Below are positions 36,243 to 48,000 of a stretch of 64,000 bases of DNA, in pieces (the stretch's first letter is position 1; every line of letters begins with the position of its first letter). The notes below the pieces were generated by a model, which did no database searches, had not been told where the DNA came from, and saw only the letters and a list, made by a program, of their open reading frames with translations. A program made the translations under genes and the position numbers. This DNA comes from Adiantum capillus-veneris (Eukaryota; Streptophyta; Polypodiopsida; Polypodiales; Pteridaceae): positions 51,285,768 through 51,349,767 of the forward strand of contig CM043944.1 of assembly GCA_014529385.2 (NCBI GenBank). Reading direction: 5' to 3'.

Positions 36243-37470
36243 CAAGTGACCAATGGACTAGACTAGACATAAAAATTACAAAAACATTTATTATCTATTT
36301 GACACAAAATTGGAGTATGCTTAGGTGCCGAAGTACTTACGAACCGTTTCTCATGATCCAAAAGGTTGTAGCTCTTGTGTGTGGCTGTATAACAGCTTGA
36401 TGACAAATCTTCTCAACAGTTTCAAATTACTTGACTTAAATATATGCATAGACTGTCAAAGACTAAACAAGTTGTTAAAAATGAAGCTGAACAGCAAAAT
36501 CATCATTTGGTTAGTGTCATTCAAGATATAGATGTTAAACCACTTTTGAAGTAAGCAACAACGAGAAAAATATAAGAATGAGTTAAAGAAATTCATGAAA
36601 ATATTCCACAGATGTGTAATTACCACAAATTTTAAGTCCTACAAATGTAATGATAGCATTGAAGAGCTCTACAAAAGCCAGATGTATTGTCAGTTAATCA
36701 CCAGTTGAGTGTGATGATTTGTGTATAATAGAAAAAAATAAAATCTTTCAAAATTTCTAAGGAGGGTATTCTCGATAGACATCTAAAGCCTAAAAGATAA
36801 AATGTAGTTGTCAATTATTGTAGACAACAATCCATACAAATCTGTTCAGAAACCAAAAACCATAGAGATAGAGAGAGAGTACAAGAATGGACGTATATGT
36901 GTAGAAAAGCCTTGCAATCACCATAGCCCATGGTTGTTTGATTTAAATGTGTGTGTATGTGTGCGTATATTATCGAAATTGATAAATGAGGTGTGTGGGT
37001 GTGTTTAGTGTTCTCTAGATAATGCGGTCATAAACTAATGCCCTCTACAGTCTTTAGGTCTACATGCCAATGGAACATTATATTGTTGTGTCCCTACACT
37101 CTTCATGAAACCCATATTACTTGAATCGCATGTAGCCCCAATACCAAATACAACTACCATCAATTCTTCAAATGCGAATCGATTATAAACAGGAGTAATA
37201 TCATGCAAGACGTTCCCCCCTTTCACTGTATGTAGGTAAAGCTTACCATCATTTTCTAGCTATAGAAAGCCACAAAATTAAAAATTTTAAAATAAAAAAT
37301 AAAAAATATGAGAAGCATACTTAGTTAGAGTGTACTCATTTCCAATATATGTAACTCAATTTTAGAAGAGAGGTAATGAGACTCTAAGCTAACCAGAAGA
37401 GATGTCGCCCTAGAAATAACCTGTTGTTGCGAGTTGATAGATTGCATTGGTTGCAGATGTGTACGCACAA
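36243..37470 (-). other. Element D internal, nothing recognised
   Basis: No domain on either strand. Short frames at 36325-36531 and 37035-37226 have no supporting features. Confidence 0.35.
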
Positions 37471-38290
37471 ATTGCAGATGATGGTCGGGGGAGAGAGAGA
37501 GAGAGAGAGAGAGAGATAAAGAAATTAAATGAAATGTTATATTAATAGTCTTCAAAATGCCAAAATTTCCTATGAGACCAATTTGATACAATTTTTGTGG
37601 ATCTAAACCAATGTTTGCGTAATAAAATTAAGTAAAGTGAAAGACTAAATGGAAAAAAAACCTTGAAAACATCACACTAAAATCGTCATCATCATCGTTG
37701 ATGCTTGAGGATACATGGCATCGGGCGTTGTGCGAGAAAGTAGTGCACTGCTCGCTGAAGAATGTCATCAATGTGCGCCGTTGTAAGTAGCGGTACTGGG
37801 AGGGGAAAGAGGGAGAGTGAAATGAAATAAAAGACTATGTTACTCGTCTTCGAAAGGCCTATAAGACCTCGATGATACAATCTTTATGGATCTAATACAA
37901 TGTCTGGGTACAAAATTGTAATGAAATAAAGCAAAAAAACTAAAAGTATAAGGGCATTAGACTAAAATAATCATCAACATCGTCGACAATTTCCATGGAT
38001 GCTCTGGATATTGTCGCAAAAAATATTGCATCAGTCCGAAGGAGCTTTGTTAATGTCTGTTTCTCTAACTAGTCGGGGGAACGCCACTGTTGTGTGGGCG
38101 TCGGATGCAGCAAACGAGGAGGAGAGAGAGCGAGAGGGGGGGGGGGGGGGGGGGGGGGGGGGAGAGAGAACAAGAAATGAAATGAAATGTTATATGACTA
38201 GTCTTCAAAAGGCCATGGGATCAAGCTCTCGTGGATCTAGGAAAATATGTGGTTACAAAATAAAATGAAGTACAATAAAAGACTAAATAT
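37470..38290 (+). repeat. Three diverged tandem copies of a ~300-355-bp unit
   Basis: Each copy carries a purine stretch (GA array, GGGAGAG or a 27-G run), then GAAATGAAAT...GTCTTCAAAAGGCC, GATACAAT.TTTGTGGATCTA and AAAGACTAAA. Anchors (GTCTTC.AAA) fall at 37548, 37846 and 38201. The 27-G homopolymer at 38136-38162 lies in the third copy. Confidence 0.8.
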
Positions 38291-39171
38291 GAAGATAGAT
38301 ACATATACATAATCAAAATTCTAAACGATCTGGGTGACAGCTTCAAGCTTGCAGTAAACGTAGACCGTGTTCAGTGCGTGTCCTTCAGTGCATGTCCTTG
38401 CGCTTGGCTCAAGCCCTTGTTTCGGATGCGGGGGATCCTTCATCGGTAGCTATTGCACACGAGGCCGGTGTTCAAGCACTCTTGGGGAGAGTCTTGCAGA
38501 AGAACCTACCCCACTTGAGTTGCAACTCCCCACCATCGACGTTAAACAGTAAGAAGAGGTGAGCATCCTCGAATTAAGCTCCTCGACAGAACGTGTGGGC
38601 AAAAGTGTCGAAGAGAAGTGCCCTTCCCGCATTATGGCCACCTGGAATGCTTTGTGGATGTGCCAGTCTTAGGTCGTCTTCAACCATGATAGAGCTTACA
38701 ACCCCATTTAGAGTGTGCACATGTGCAAGGAGCCAAGAACCTCTTCTAGCTACCATGAGCCCTGGTTTGGTGATCCGCACTGAGCCGACTGCCTTAAGGG
38801 GTTGCCTGAAGTAAGAAGTTGCGAGGCTGCAAATTGCAAGGCCATGAAGGTAGAAGCTATATTTTTTTTTTTTTGAAAACTTGAATCTTGCTGCTGCCAT
38901 TGCCGCTGCCAGAGGCAATGAATGTAACTGGTGTGGATTATCCGTAGGGAGTCATAAAATGAGGTGGAAAGGAGTCGAATGAGATATCATGCAATCAGCT
39001 GAAGTTGAGAGCAGCGCCATATTGCCATGTGGTAGGCAACTGGAGCCGAACGGGAGGCGGTGGAAAGCTAGAAGGGAGAGAAAGAGAGAGGGAAGCTGCA
39101 AAGCCACGGGTAGTTTCTAATGCCTAAAAGAGCAAATGGCGGCTGGGTTTTGTGCAGACTGCATAGTGCAC
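38291..39171 (-). other. Element D internal, unassigned
   Basis: Overlapping short open frames on both strands (38374-38562 plus, 38574-38918 minus) with relatively high GC; no domain recognised. Could include captured host sequence, but nothing proves it. Confidence 0.25.
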
Positions 39172-39765
39172 TCACCATTGCTTTTCGAAAGGTGGCCATG
39201 AACTGAGGTTGGTGCATGCAAAAGTTGGCGAAAAGAGGTGAAGATTACAAGTCATGCAAAGAAACCCAGTGGCGAGCAACTGGTTGATGATACGATTCCT
39301 GGTGAAAAGTAGTTGGCGCGTTTGTTGAGATGGATAGAGAGCATGTGAAAAGAAGTAGGGCTTTGTGAGTGCTATTAATGGCTGACAAGTGAAACCTCGG
39401 TGGTTGCATTGCTGGGACCAATTGCTCACAGCATATGACCCAAGAAGGAGTGGGCGTAGATGGGTCAGAGGGAGGTTGCGTGGAGAGGAGATGCGAGGAG
39501 AGGGGGAGAAGTGGGTGGGGTGGAGGAGAGTGAAAGAAGAAGGGTCTCCAACTGGCCCCGAAAGGTGATTGTTCCCGCTATACTTTGGGTTGTTTGGTTT
39601 CTTGGCAATGCATGCCATGGTGGCTATTGTAGTGTTGAAACCTGGAGCTTTTGGGGGTTGGCTAAGTGTTAGCATGAGGGGCAGTAGCAAACACTTAAGT
39701 TGCATGCGTATTGATCTTCCTAGAGCATAAAAAACACTTCCATGCATGGTAGGGGCACCATTCAT
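39172..39765 (-). CDS. Hypothetical 197-aa open frame in element D, sense orientation
   Basis: It starts with an ATG at 39765 and is open for 197 codons on the same strand as element D, about 1.1 kb past the primer site. The product is rich in Pro, Ser, Leu and Cys and has no recognisable motif, zinc knuckle or protease signature. It could be chance in GC-richer sequence, or the remains of a Gag-like gene beyond recognition. Confidence 0.15.
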   Translation of the reverse strand: MNGAPTMHGSVFYALGRSIRMQLKCLLLPLMLTLSQPPKAPGFNTTIATMACIAKKPNNPKYSGNNHLSGPVGDPSSFTLLHPTHFSPSPRISSPRNLPLTHLRPLLLGSYAVSNWSQQCNHRGFTCQPLIALTKPYFFSHALYPSQQTRQLLFTRNRIINQLLATGFLCMTCNLHLFSPTFACTNLSSWPPFEKQW

Positions 39766-40299
39766 GAAGCAGGCTAGCCAGGGATGGGGGTGAAAATCAC
39801 ACCCGTAGGGCTTAGTGCATAAGAAATTGGTGGCTGCGCTGGTTAGCTACAGGGTATGCAAGGGTAGCCATACCCACACCCTCGATACTATGGATCCCCT
39901 GCATGCTTTCTTGGTTTGAACTGCGAGCTCTAATTCGGTTCTCCACATGCAGTGCAGTGTCCCCTTCTTCTTGCGATGGTGCTACATGTCCTGTAGCACG
40001 CCATGAGCTTGAAGCTATTTTTTCACCTTAAGTCGTCCTTATGTCCTAAGTAGGTATCCTCTGAGATGGTATGCTCACAATTGGATGGGTCAATCCCTCC
40101 TCTACGCACCTCCAAAAGCGCACTAAGACGGCCACCTAAAGTTTTCCTCAAGCGTGGGTTTGTCTCTATGATTATTGGTACTATGGTCATAGGGCTTGTT
40201 CTCTTGCCTACATTATCATCGCGTGCGTGCTCCTGTTTCACTTGAATATATGCAGAGAGTGTCAACCTCGCTCCCTATCTCACGTGGCTTCCTATTAAG

Positions 40300-40370
40300 A
40301 CTTCCATGGCACAACTGGTAGTGCACCTGTTTCATACAGAGAGACATGGGTTCGAATCCCGTTGGAGGTA
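40300..40370 (+). tRNA. tRNA-like sequence, CAU at the anticodon position (probable pseudogene or SINE head)
   Basis: The 7-bp acceptor stem ACTTCCA/TGGAGGT pairs fully (one G-U). The D stem GCAC/GTGC encloses AACTGGTA, and the T arm ATGGG-TTCGAAT-CCCGT is intact. The anticodon loop reads TTCATAC (CAT at 40333-40335), but two of five anticodon-stem pairs are broken and the variable loop is short. Pol III A and B boxes (TGGCACAACTGG, GGTTCGAATCC) are good. No CCA is encoded, as normal for nuclear tRNAs. The region downstream (40371-40500) is AT-rich without a recognised SINE body. Confidence 0.35.
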
Positions 40371-40885
40371 AAAATTTAGCAGTCTTCTTTAAAAGCATGG
40401 GATAATGTAAGGCAGTTAAAATTATTATTACTTTTAACCTAGTTAATGATAATTAGACAAAAAATAAATCATGAAAGTTGTTAATTAAGATTCCAAATTG
40501 TCACTTAGCTTCGCATGCGCAGTATCTCACATGTTGTAGCGTGTCTTCTCCCGTATGCATCTGCTTTTCTCCTTTGCATGCAATGTGCATGTTGCATCTG
40601 GTGTTGCATGCATAAGGCGTGCGGTCTCCGATTGTGATTGATTGGTGCATGCGTGTGTTCTTCATGATACACACCTCCTTCCCTTCATGCACAACAGGGC
40701 CTCTCGTCTCCATGCCGATCACAACATTCATGATTTTTGTTGTCATAATCGTAATTAAGGGTCGTTTAACACCATTTCTTGTTAATTAATCACAATCAAT
40801 TATGCTAATTGTAAATGATCGCGATGCATGGAACACTTATCTTCGTGTAAGTAGTCTTCTCCGTGTCGGATTGATTGGTGCGTCT
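40371..40885 (-). other. Element D leader, no gene
   Basis: Sequence next to the primer site. The minus-strand frame 40501-40746 has no recognisable features. Confidence 0.35.
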
Positions 40886-40903
40886 CCATAGCTCTGATAC
40901 CAC

Positions 40904-41475
<572 letters not shown>

Positions 41476-41696
41476 TTCCTACACACTAAAACTACCCCAT
41501 GCCGCTTGCATGATGTATCTGAATGTGATCAAAACATGATGTATCCAATTTGAGAACCATGTTTATGCATTGGAATGTGAACCCATGCATCTACCTAAGG
41601 AAACATTGTATGAACCATGACCTATTGAATCCATTGAGAATCAGGCATGATGTTTCTTAGGCAACCCTAAGATGAAATCAGGTTTAAGGGGGCGAT

Positions 41697-42058
41697 TGTT
41701 AGGGTTCTAAACCTACTTCCATCCTATGCCCATGTGAACAATCCCTAATGGTGCTACTCTCACACACTCTAGTGGAAAGCAGCCCTACACTTTGCATGAT
41801 CACCTATGTACCACCTGCATGCCACTACCTCTCACCTAAGAGTGCCACCTCCTATGCCATGTACGAGTGGCTCAACATGTGGCTTGAGGCTACACTCTTC
41901 TGGTGATATATAAGCACACAACACATTGTACAAATTAGTATCAACCAATCTACCTATATTGTATTATCTTACACTTGATTGCTTACGTCATTTTTAATTA
42001 GCACGTCAATCTAATTATGAATGCGACTAATTATTATCCGCCCTAATCGAGCCTTACA
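41697..42058 (+). repeat. 3' LTR of element B (362 bp, short form)
   Basis: Matches the two ends of the 1965-bp 5' LTR but lacks the equivalent of 18738-20334. The junction falls at ACACT, which in the long LTR occurs at both edges of the missing segment. Confidence 0.9.
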
Positions 42059-42063
42059 AGCTT

Positions 42064-43950
42064 TGTCACATTCGTTTTGGCTTCAGGCTATCACATGTGC
42101 CACTTATGTACTTAACATGTGCCCTACAAAAGCTTTGCAGTCTATGACTCCTTATGAAGAATAGCATGATAGAAAGCCATCTATCGATCACACGCACGTT
42201 TTTGGCTATTTGGCTTTTGCTTTGGTACCACAAACGCAACGCAAAAAAAATGGATGATTGGTTATAGTGCTGAAAGCAAACGTTATAGTTTGTACCATCC
42301 ACAAACAAAGCGTATCTTGGTTTCAAGGGATGTTGTGTTTGTGGAAGATTCTATTCAGCCCTTGCTATCATGTACTAGAGACAGTAATGTAAGCTCACAT
42401 GACATCTATGACAATTTTTTGCCTCTATTCAGTGGTGGAAATTTGAATGTAAATTCAAATAAGGCAAATGTACAACCTAAGGGGGTTTTTAAAAATGTTA
42501 TAGGTCAGCATATTACGGATGTAGATGTACATGATGTACTCGATGTGGAAAGGGATGAGAATGAGCAAGCTAGAGGTATGCCAAAATGGCTCGTGCATAC
42601 TTTGCGTGATAGTAAATTAGATGCACCTCTGTCATTAGATTGTTATGCTTTGGTTGTTTCTAGCTTGGATGGTGAGATTGATCGCTATAAGGCTTGACTT
42701 GGTGCGTTTTCTATGTGCATTGGCAGCTCATTTTGGTTGAGATGCACATCAATCAAACATTGTTACCGCTTTCTTGAATGGTGACATATTTGAGGAAGTT
42801 TATGTAATGCAGCCTCTCGATTTTGTCAAGAAAGGACAAGAGGATAAAGTGTGCAAATGTAAGAAAGCTTTGTATGGGTTAAAGCAGTCTCCTCATGATT
42901 GGTATGAGAAAGCTGACATCCATTTGGTCAAAGAAGGCTTTCGTAACAGTCCAATAGAAAGCACTTTGTATGTAAAGCGTGAGGGTGATGTGCTTCTCAT
43001 CATTGTTCTATATGTGGATGATTTGCTGACCACTGGTCTGAATGAGGTACATATTGTTTAATTTAAGACTGATGTGAATGCTACTTTCAAGATAAGATTT
43101 GGGGATGTTGCATCATTACTTGGGCATACAGTTTAAGCAGTGTGATGGTGGTATTGCCTTGTGTTAGACAAGTTACATAGAGACATTGCTATGTAAGTTT
43201 GGACTTGAGGATTGCAAACCTATTTGCCACTCCCATGGAAACAGGTTTGAAATTGAGTCTTCATGAGGCTGGTGATCCTGCAATGTCACTCTTTACCAAA
43301 ATGTTGCTGGATGCCTTATTTATGTATGCAACACAAGGCCGGATATTTAGTTTGCAGTCTCACAGGTAAGAAGTAGCCTAGGGTCTAAGCATTGGCAGTT
43401 TGTCAAGCGGATCTTTCGCTACTTGAGTGGCACTTTACGTCTTGGGTTGTTTTATCCCAAGGGGGGATCATCGTCGCCAGATTTACATGCTTTTTCGGAC
43501 TCAGATTGGGCTAGTTGTTTTGACACATGAGTGTCCACAAGTGGTTTCTATTTCATGCTCGATAGTTCATGCATATTATGGTTGAGCAAGAAGCAACCTA
43601 CTGTGGCCACTTCCAATTGCGAGGTTGAGTATAGGGAAATCTTCACAGCTGCAGTTGAGTGTGTATGGCTCAAATGCCTTATGGTTGATCTAGGTGTTGG
43701 ACAGGACATTGCCAACATCATCTACACTGACGATCTCATTGGTAGTTGCAAGGAACCCAGTTTTTCATGCTCGTAGAAAGCACATTGAGGTGCATTACCA
43801 CCATGTAAGGGAGAGACTCTCAACAGAGGAGAGATCAACTTGGCTTATGTGCCACACAAGACAACCTCGCAGATCTATTCACAAAGGCATTGTCTCGTGT
43901 GAGAAGTTCAAAGCTTTCCATAAAGCTTTGGGCTTACTCCCCTTTGTGGG
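42064..43950 (+). pseudogene. pol: Copia A integrase end, reverse transcriptase and RNase H
   Basis: It resumes the integrase cut by element B (TCATYVLNMCPTKAL-like wording near 42090, HVFGYLAF near 42200). KRILVSRDVVFVED (about 42310) closes that region. RT begins after a deletion of its N-terminal motif, with AFLNGDIFEEVYVMQPLDFV, KCKKALYGLKQSPHDWYEK and LYVDDLL (the YVDD site, about 43010). RNase H follows: IFRYLSGTLRLGLFYP, FSDSDWA, STSGFYFML, WLSKKQPTVATSNCEVEY, then a HIEVHYHHVRE end. Numerous stops and shifts. A purine-rich CCCCCAGGGGTGA precedes the 3' LTR at 44013. Confidence 0.88.
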
Positions 43951-44012
43951 ATGATCATGTCCTCAGGGCATGGTGCTAGCTCTCGTTCACCGCATCACCC
44001 CCAGGGGTGATT

Positions 44013-44241
44013 TGTTACCATATACATGTGGTAGTGATGTGTGTGAACACACTTAGGACTGTCGAGGCATTTTTCCCTCATTAGGAGGTTTTTACCCCCG
44101 TGCATTGTATATACGCCCGTCACTCTAGGACTATCTTATCTTTCCATTGCACACCAAGTAATACTACTCTCTGTTGTGTGCCTTGAGCTTCCTTTGTCTT
44201 CTCCAAGTTGTGTGTGTTTCCCTGTAACCCTATTTCCAACA
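44013..44241 (+). repeat. 3' LTR of element A (229 bp)
   Basis: TGTTACCATATACATGTGG to TTTCCAACA, followed by the GCAAG duplication. Confidence 0.92.
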
Positions 44242-45389
44242 GCAAGCATTTGGCAGGTTTCTATAAATAAATTTTTGAATATGAAGATTTTGGCCCATTT
44301 GGTTTCTCAATGCAATGGATTCTTTGAGAGGAGCATCTGTGTCCATCTCAATAAGAAGCTGCGGGTCACATTTGGGCTTTATATCGTTAGAGGGCTTTTG
44401 CCCCAACACGTTACCTACCTAAGAACCCACCAAGAAAGAACTTAATGGGAAAATCAGGAAAATCTATCCAGACAGGCACCTTAGAGGGCCTTTTGCCTTT
44501 GGGATCAAAGCCTTCGTTCCATTTGAACACAAATAGAAGAGCATTGCTAATTAACCACTGTCCCCTGCTTACAACTTGTAAAGCACTGTCAGCTTCATCA
44601 GAAAAGAATAAGTAATAATTGTTGGGAAGGTACTAAATGTGAGAGGGAAATAAATTTCTAGACTCCCACTCTTGAGATATCCATTGTTTAATAACCTCTA
44701 GACGAAGCCTAATCCCATGACAAAGACTAATGAAAACTCTATCGTAGAGATGTCTAAATCAAATTTTTAGCTTGACTGACCCCACAATGACTTCCCCATG
44801 TCCACCAACTCCCTGGTTGTGATCATTGTCCAACGTGATCCTTTCAGGGGTATTCTCTCTGTTTTTCTCACTTACAGAGGTATCCGTGTGAACAGCGTGC
44901 TGGGGGTCTAGTTCTCCTTGGGGTTTTTCCTCAAAGGTTCTGAGGATTACCTTGCACATTAGGAGGCATTTCCTCTTGATGCATATTAATATTCTTCTAA
45001 ACATTGGAAATAATGGAGAAGTGACCATTAGGAATAGGCGATGAAGAGCTTATGTGCATGGGCCTCTGGTCAAGGAAAGAGTGAACTGAGGAGTCGATAA
45101 TAGAGATGCCTGGACTAGTAGTAGCACTTTTTTGAGGAGACAACAGAGGCAACTGTTGCATGTTTCTAATAGGGTTAAAGACTAGCCGGGTCTGAAGGGC
45201 ATGGGCATAAGGGATAGGACTGTGGGAGGAGGGCCTCTGAGTCTGCAACTGTAATAATGAAAAAACTTGTTGAATGGGGCTATGATTAGAGATACTACCT
45301 GAAATAGCCCGTTTGATGCCTAGGAATGTCCAAGTTGGACACGGTCTGGTCGGAGCCTCCCCATTCAACAACATGTCCTGTAGCGCCAT
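44242..45389 (-). pseudogene. LINE ORF1, 5' part (DUF4283-like)
   Basis: The likely start is the ATG at 45389 (MALQDMLLNGEAPTRP), typical of L1 ORF1 N-termini. The region at about 44470-44620 reads YYLFFSDEADSALQVV...GQWLISNALLF...GFDPKGKRPSKVPVWIDFPDFPI, the DUF4283 pattern of plant L1 ORF1. Frameshifts occur around 45000 and 44650. The frame reaches 44242 with IYRNLPNAC and continues on the far side of element A at 15933. ORF1 would coat the LINE RNA. Confidence 0.8.
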
Positions 45390-45595
45390 CGCACCTCTCC
45401 CAGAGATGAAGAGCACGTGAGGAGCTCAAGATGAAGAGACGACAAGGCGATAGCTAGAGCAGGAAGGGGAAAGCGTTGAGGAGCAGTAAAGATGCATGGC
45501 CTAGGGTATCGAGCATAGTACGGAGCTCATCATTCCCCTCCCCCGGCCATCCCCTCACCTTGTTATTACAAGCATCGCTGAAAAGCAGCACCTTA

Positions 45596-46181
45596 GGCTG
45601 GGTTCACATAAGGCGACGGAAGGAATTGGAAAAGCTTGTAAACCAACAAGAAAGTACCATGTGGACCTTGCTGTTCACATACGACGGCGAAAAAGTGAGA
45701 TGGAGAGTGCCACATCATGGAAGAGAAAAAGGGGATTTGTTCCGACCCCCCCCCCGCGGAAGTTCTTTCTTCCACCTTCTACCTTGGCAGAAAGTACCAT
45801 GTTGGCACCAATCACATTAAACTAAACCTCTCACCCTTTTGTCCACACTTGCCTCCTCCTCTTTCTTCCGCCGTAGCCTGGCGTTCACATAAGATGGTGG
45901 TAGAAAATTGCCTCACATTTTCCTCCGCTAGCAATGTGAACACATGGCCGGTGGAAGAGAACGTTTGCAAGCTTTTCCATCCGGAAGAGCTCATAAAGTG
46001 TCACTAGTACAGTCGGCCGCCTCTCTCTCTCTCTCCCCCTCTCTCCCTCTTTATCGCGTGAAAGGGGGTTTGTTTTCATACTTTAACCTTTAGGTCGCAG
46101 ATTGCGACACGTGTAAATGGCTCCCCCTTTCGCCATATTATGTTAGTAGATGTTTACCACCTCCTCGATGTGAACCCAGCC
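45596..46181. mobile_element. Harbinger/Tourist-like MITE (586 bp)
   Basis: Terminal inverted repeats GGCTGGGTTCACAT (45596) and ATGTGAACCCAGCC (ending 46181) are perfect over 14 bp and flanked by TTA on both sides (45593-45595, 46182-46184). TTA duplications are typical of PIF/Harbinger. The GTTCACATA.G motif recurs internally near 45672 and 45892, and its inverse near 45930, like subterminal transposase sites. No coding capacity. Confidence 0.85.
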
Positions 46182-46184
46182 TTA

Positions 46185-47000
46185 AAATAGCTTAAAAATG
46201 TGTAGAGCATCTGATAGGCTCCACGCCAATATCACTACCTGGAGAGTGCAAGCAGGCCGTGCGAATAAATGCTCTCGACCCCGTGAAGGCCACACAATGT
46301 ATACCTGTGGGCCTCGGCTGTACAGCTTGCTCGCCATCACTGCTTCGCCACCGAGAACGGCAGTACCCTGCGCATTTGCAGCGTTCGGTTTGTCATCCTT
46401 CCCAGCAGCACCTGTCACAGACCAACCTCCTCTCCCATTCTCTCAGCTCAATTTTGAGAAATTTCTACTCTCGACGCAGGAGTCTATATGCGAGCAGGTA
46501 CTCTTCCCTTTCTCTCAGCTCAATTTTGGGAAATTACGCAGGAGTCTATATGCGAGCAGGTACTGCTATACGTACTTGACGCATCTACTTCCTGTCATGT
46601 GCTGAAGCGTGTGTGAGACAAAGTCTCTACTCTCGAGAGAACAACTGACAATGCTGAAGCGATCACACTGCATGTTCTGCGTTTCATGACTGAAACGAAA
46701 TTTCACAGGCTTATAGCATGTGATCCATCTACACCTGGGGCTCTATCACTGTTATGCAAAAGCTGTCAAGCATGCTCAATTAGTAACACTCCCCCATCCG
46801 AAGGATATCTTTGGTTGCAGTTGGGAGGCATCACTGGCGACGAGATGGCTGCCCGTAGCGCTTGGCCTCCTTCGTCATCTCCGAATGTTTGGATTATATC
46901 ATCTCAATCTAAATTTTGGCTACCAATGAGCGAGGGCGTTTGCTATCTTGAACCTTCATGGCTCCCTCAATGGTGAATCCATTAGTATCGGTCCCTAGCC
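46185..47000. other. Unassigned stretch with a short tandem duplication
   Basis: No gene recognised. A 62-bp unit at 46441-46502 is repeated with a 12-bp deletion at 46513-46563 (TCTCAGCTCAATTTTG... to GCGAGCAGGTACT). Confidence 0.5.
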
Positions 47001-48000
47001 TTCAGGATATACTGAAATGGAGTGCTCGCTGCAGCCTGTCGAGCCAGAGACTCCTGGAGAAAAAAGAAGCTAAGCTAGGCCTAAGGCCACTCTGTCTGCA
47101 GGTAGAGCCTGGCTGTCCATGCCCTCTGTCCAAAGAGCCTCTACCCTCTCTCTGAGTGCCGAGTCCAACAAGACCCGCTCTGGGATGCGAAGCATCGTGC
47201 TCCCACTCCTCTGCCTGTCTGCCACTGTGAGGATCACTGGTGCATGGTCCGAGAAGGATATCCCTGCCAGGATGCCCACTGATCCCCCCAAGTCACTGAA
47301 GTGGTCACTAGTGTAGAAGCGATCTATCCGCGATAGATTCACACCTCCCCACTCTGCGGTCCGACCTAGAGAAGGCAAGACTCTTTGGAGGCCTCACAAA
47401 GCCAGAGTGCTGCCATGTATCCGAGACCCTCAAAGTCATACACAACCTCTCCCAGGCTGCTAACTCGACTCCATGCACAGTAGCATGGCTGCCTCCAATC
47501 CTGTCAGAAGGGTCCTCCAACATGTTGAAGTCCCCTTCTACACACCAATGGTCAGCCTGTGGCAAAGACTCAACAATCTGTGACCAAAACTCTGCACGAG
47601 CACTCGCCACATTGGGCGCATAGATGTTCAGGAAGCCCACAAGGCCACCCTGAACCTGCATAGTAATCCATTGAGCCCTGCCTGGCACAATAATCCCTCT
47701 GCCCACAATGGCCTGCTGCAATGAGTCCGCAATAGTCGCAGCAATGAGTCCGCAATAGTCATACATACCCCACCCTGGATGCCTCCAGGTCCAAAAGCAG
47801 CTGACAAAAGGTATCATATGTCCACGCAAAATCTGAACACATCGCCGAATGCGGCTCTCAGACAGATGGTGCTCCTGTAGCATAAGGAGATCAGTCTCTC
47901 CTCCCACAAGGCAACGCTGAAGCTCCTGACGCAATCGGCCCCGTTGTCGCTGAAACTGGGGCCCACCTAGTCCCTGCACGTTCTACGAGACGATCCTCAT
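47001..48000 (-). pseudogene. Second L1 LINE, ORF2: endonuclease, then truncated
   Basis: ATG at 48000 opens the usual MRIVS-NVQGLGGP start, but the conserved Trp codon is TAG (47985-47983). The APE-type endonuclease follows: DLLMLQEHHLSE (QE.H site), GGLVGFLNIYAPN, GDFNMLEDPSDR, then after a frameshift SRIDRFYTSDHF and FSDHAPVIL (about 47255). A 20-bp direct duplication (GCAATGAGTCCGCAATAGTC) sits at 47718-47758. The coding match fades near 47000, and the reverse transcriptase is entirely absent, so the element is truncated at its 3' side. ORF1 overlaps the start by 110 nt. Confidence 0.85.

Noticed and set aside
38374-38918. Possible captured host gene exons in element D
   Set aside because: Frames on both strands compete, no splice pattern or recognisable domain; kept only as an unassigned stretch.
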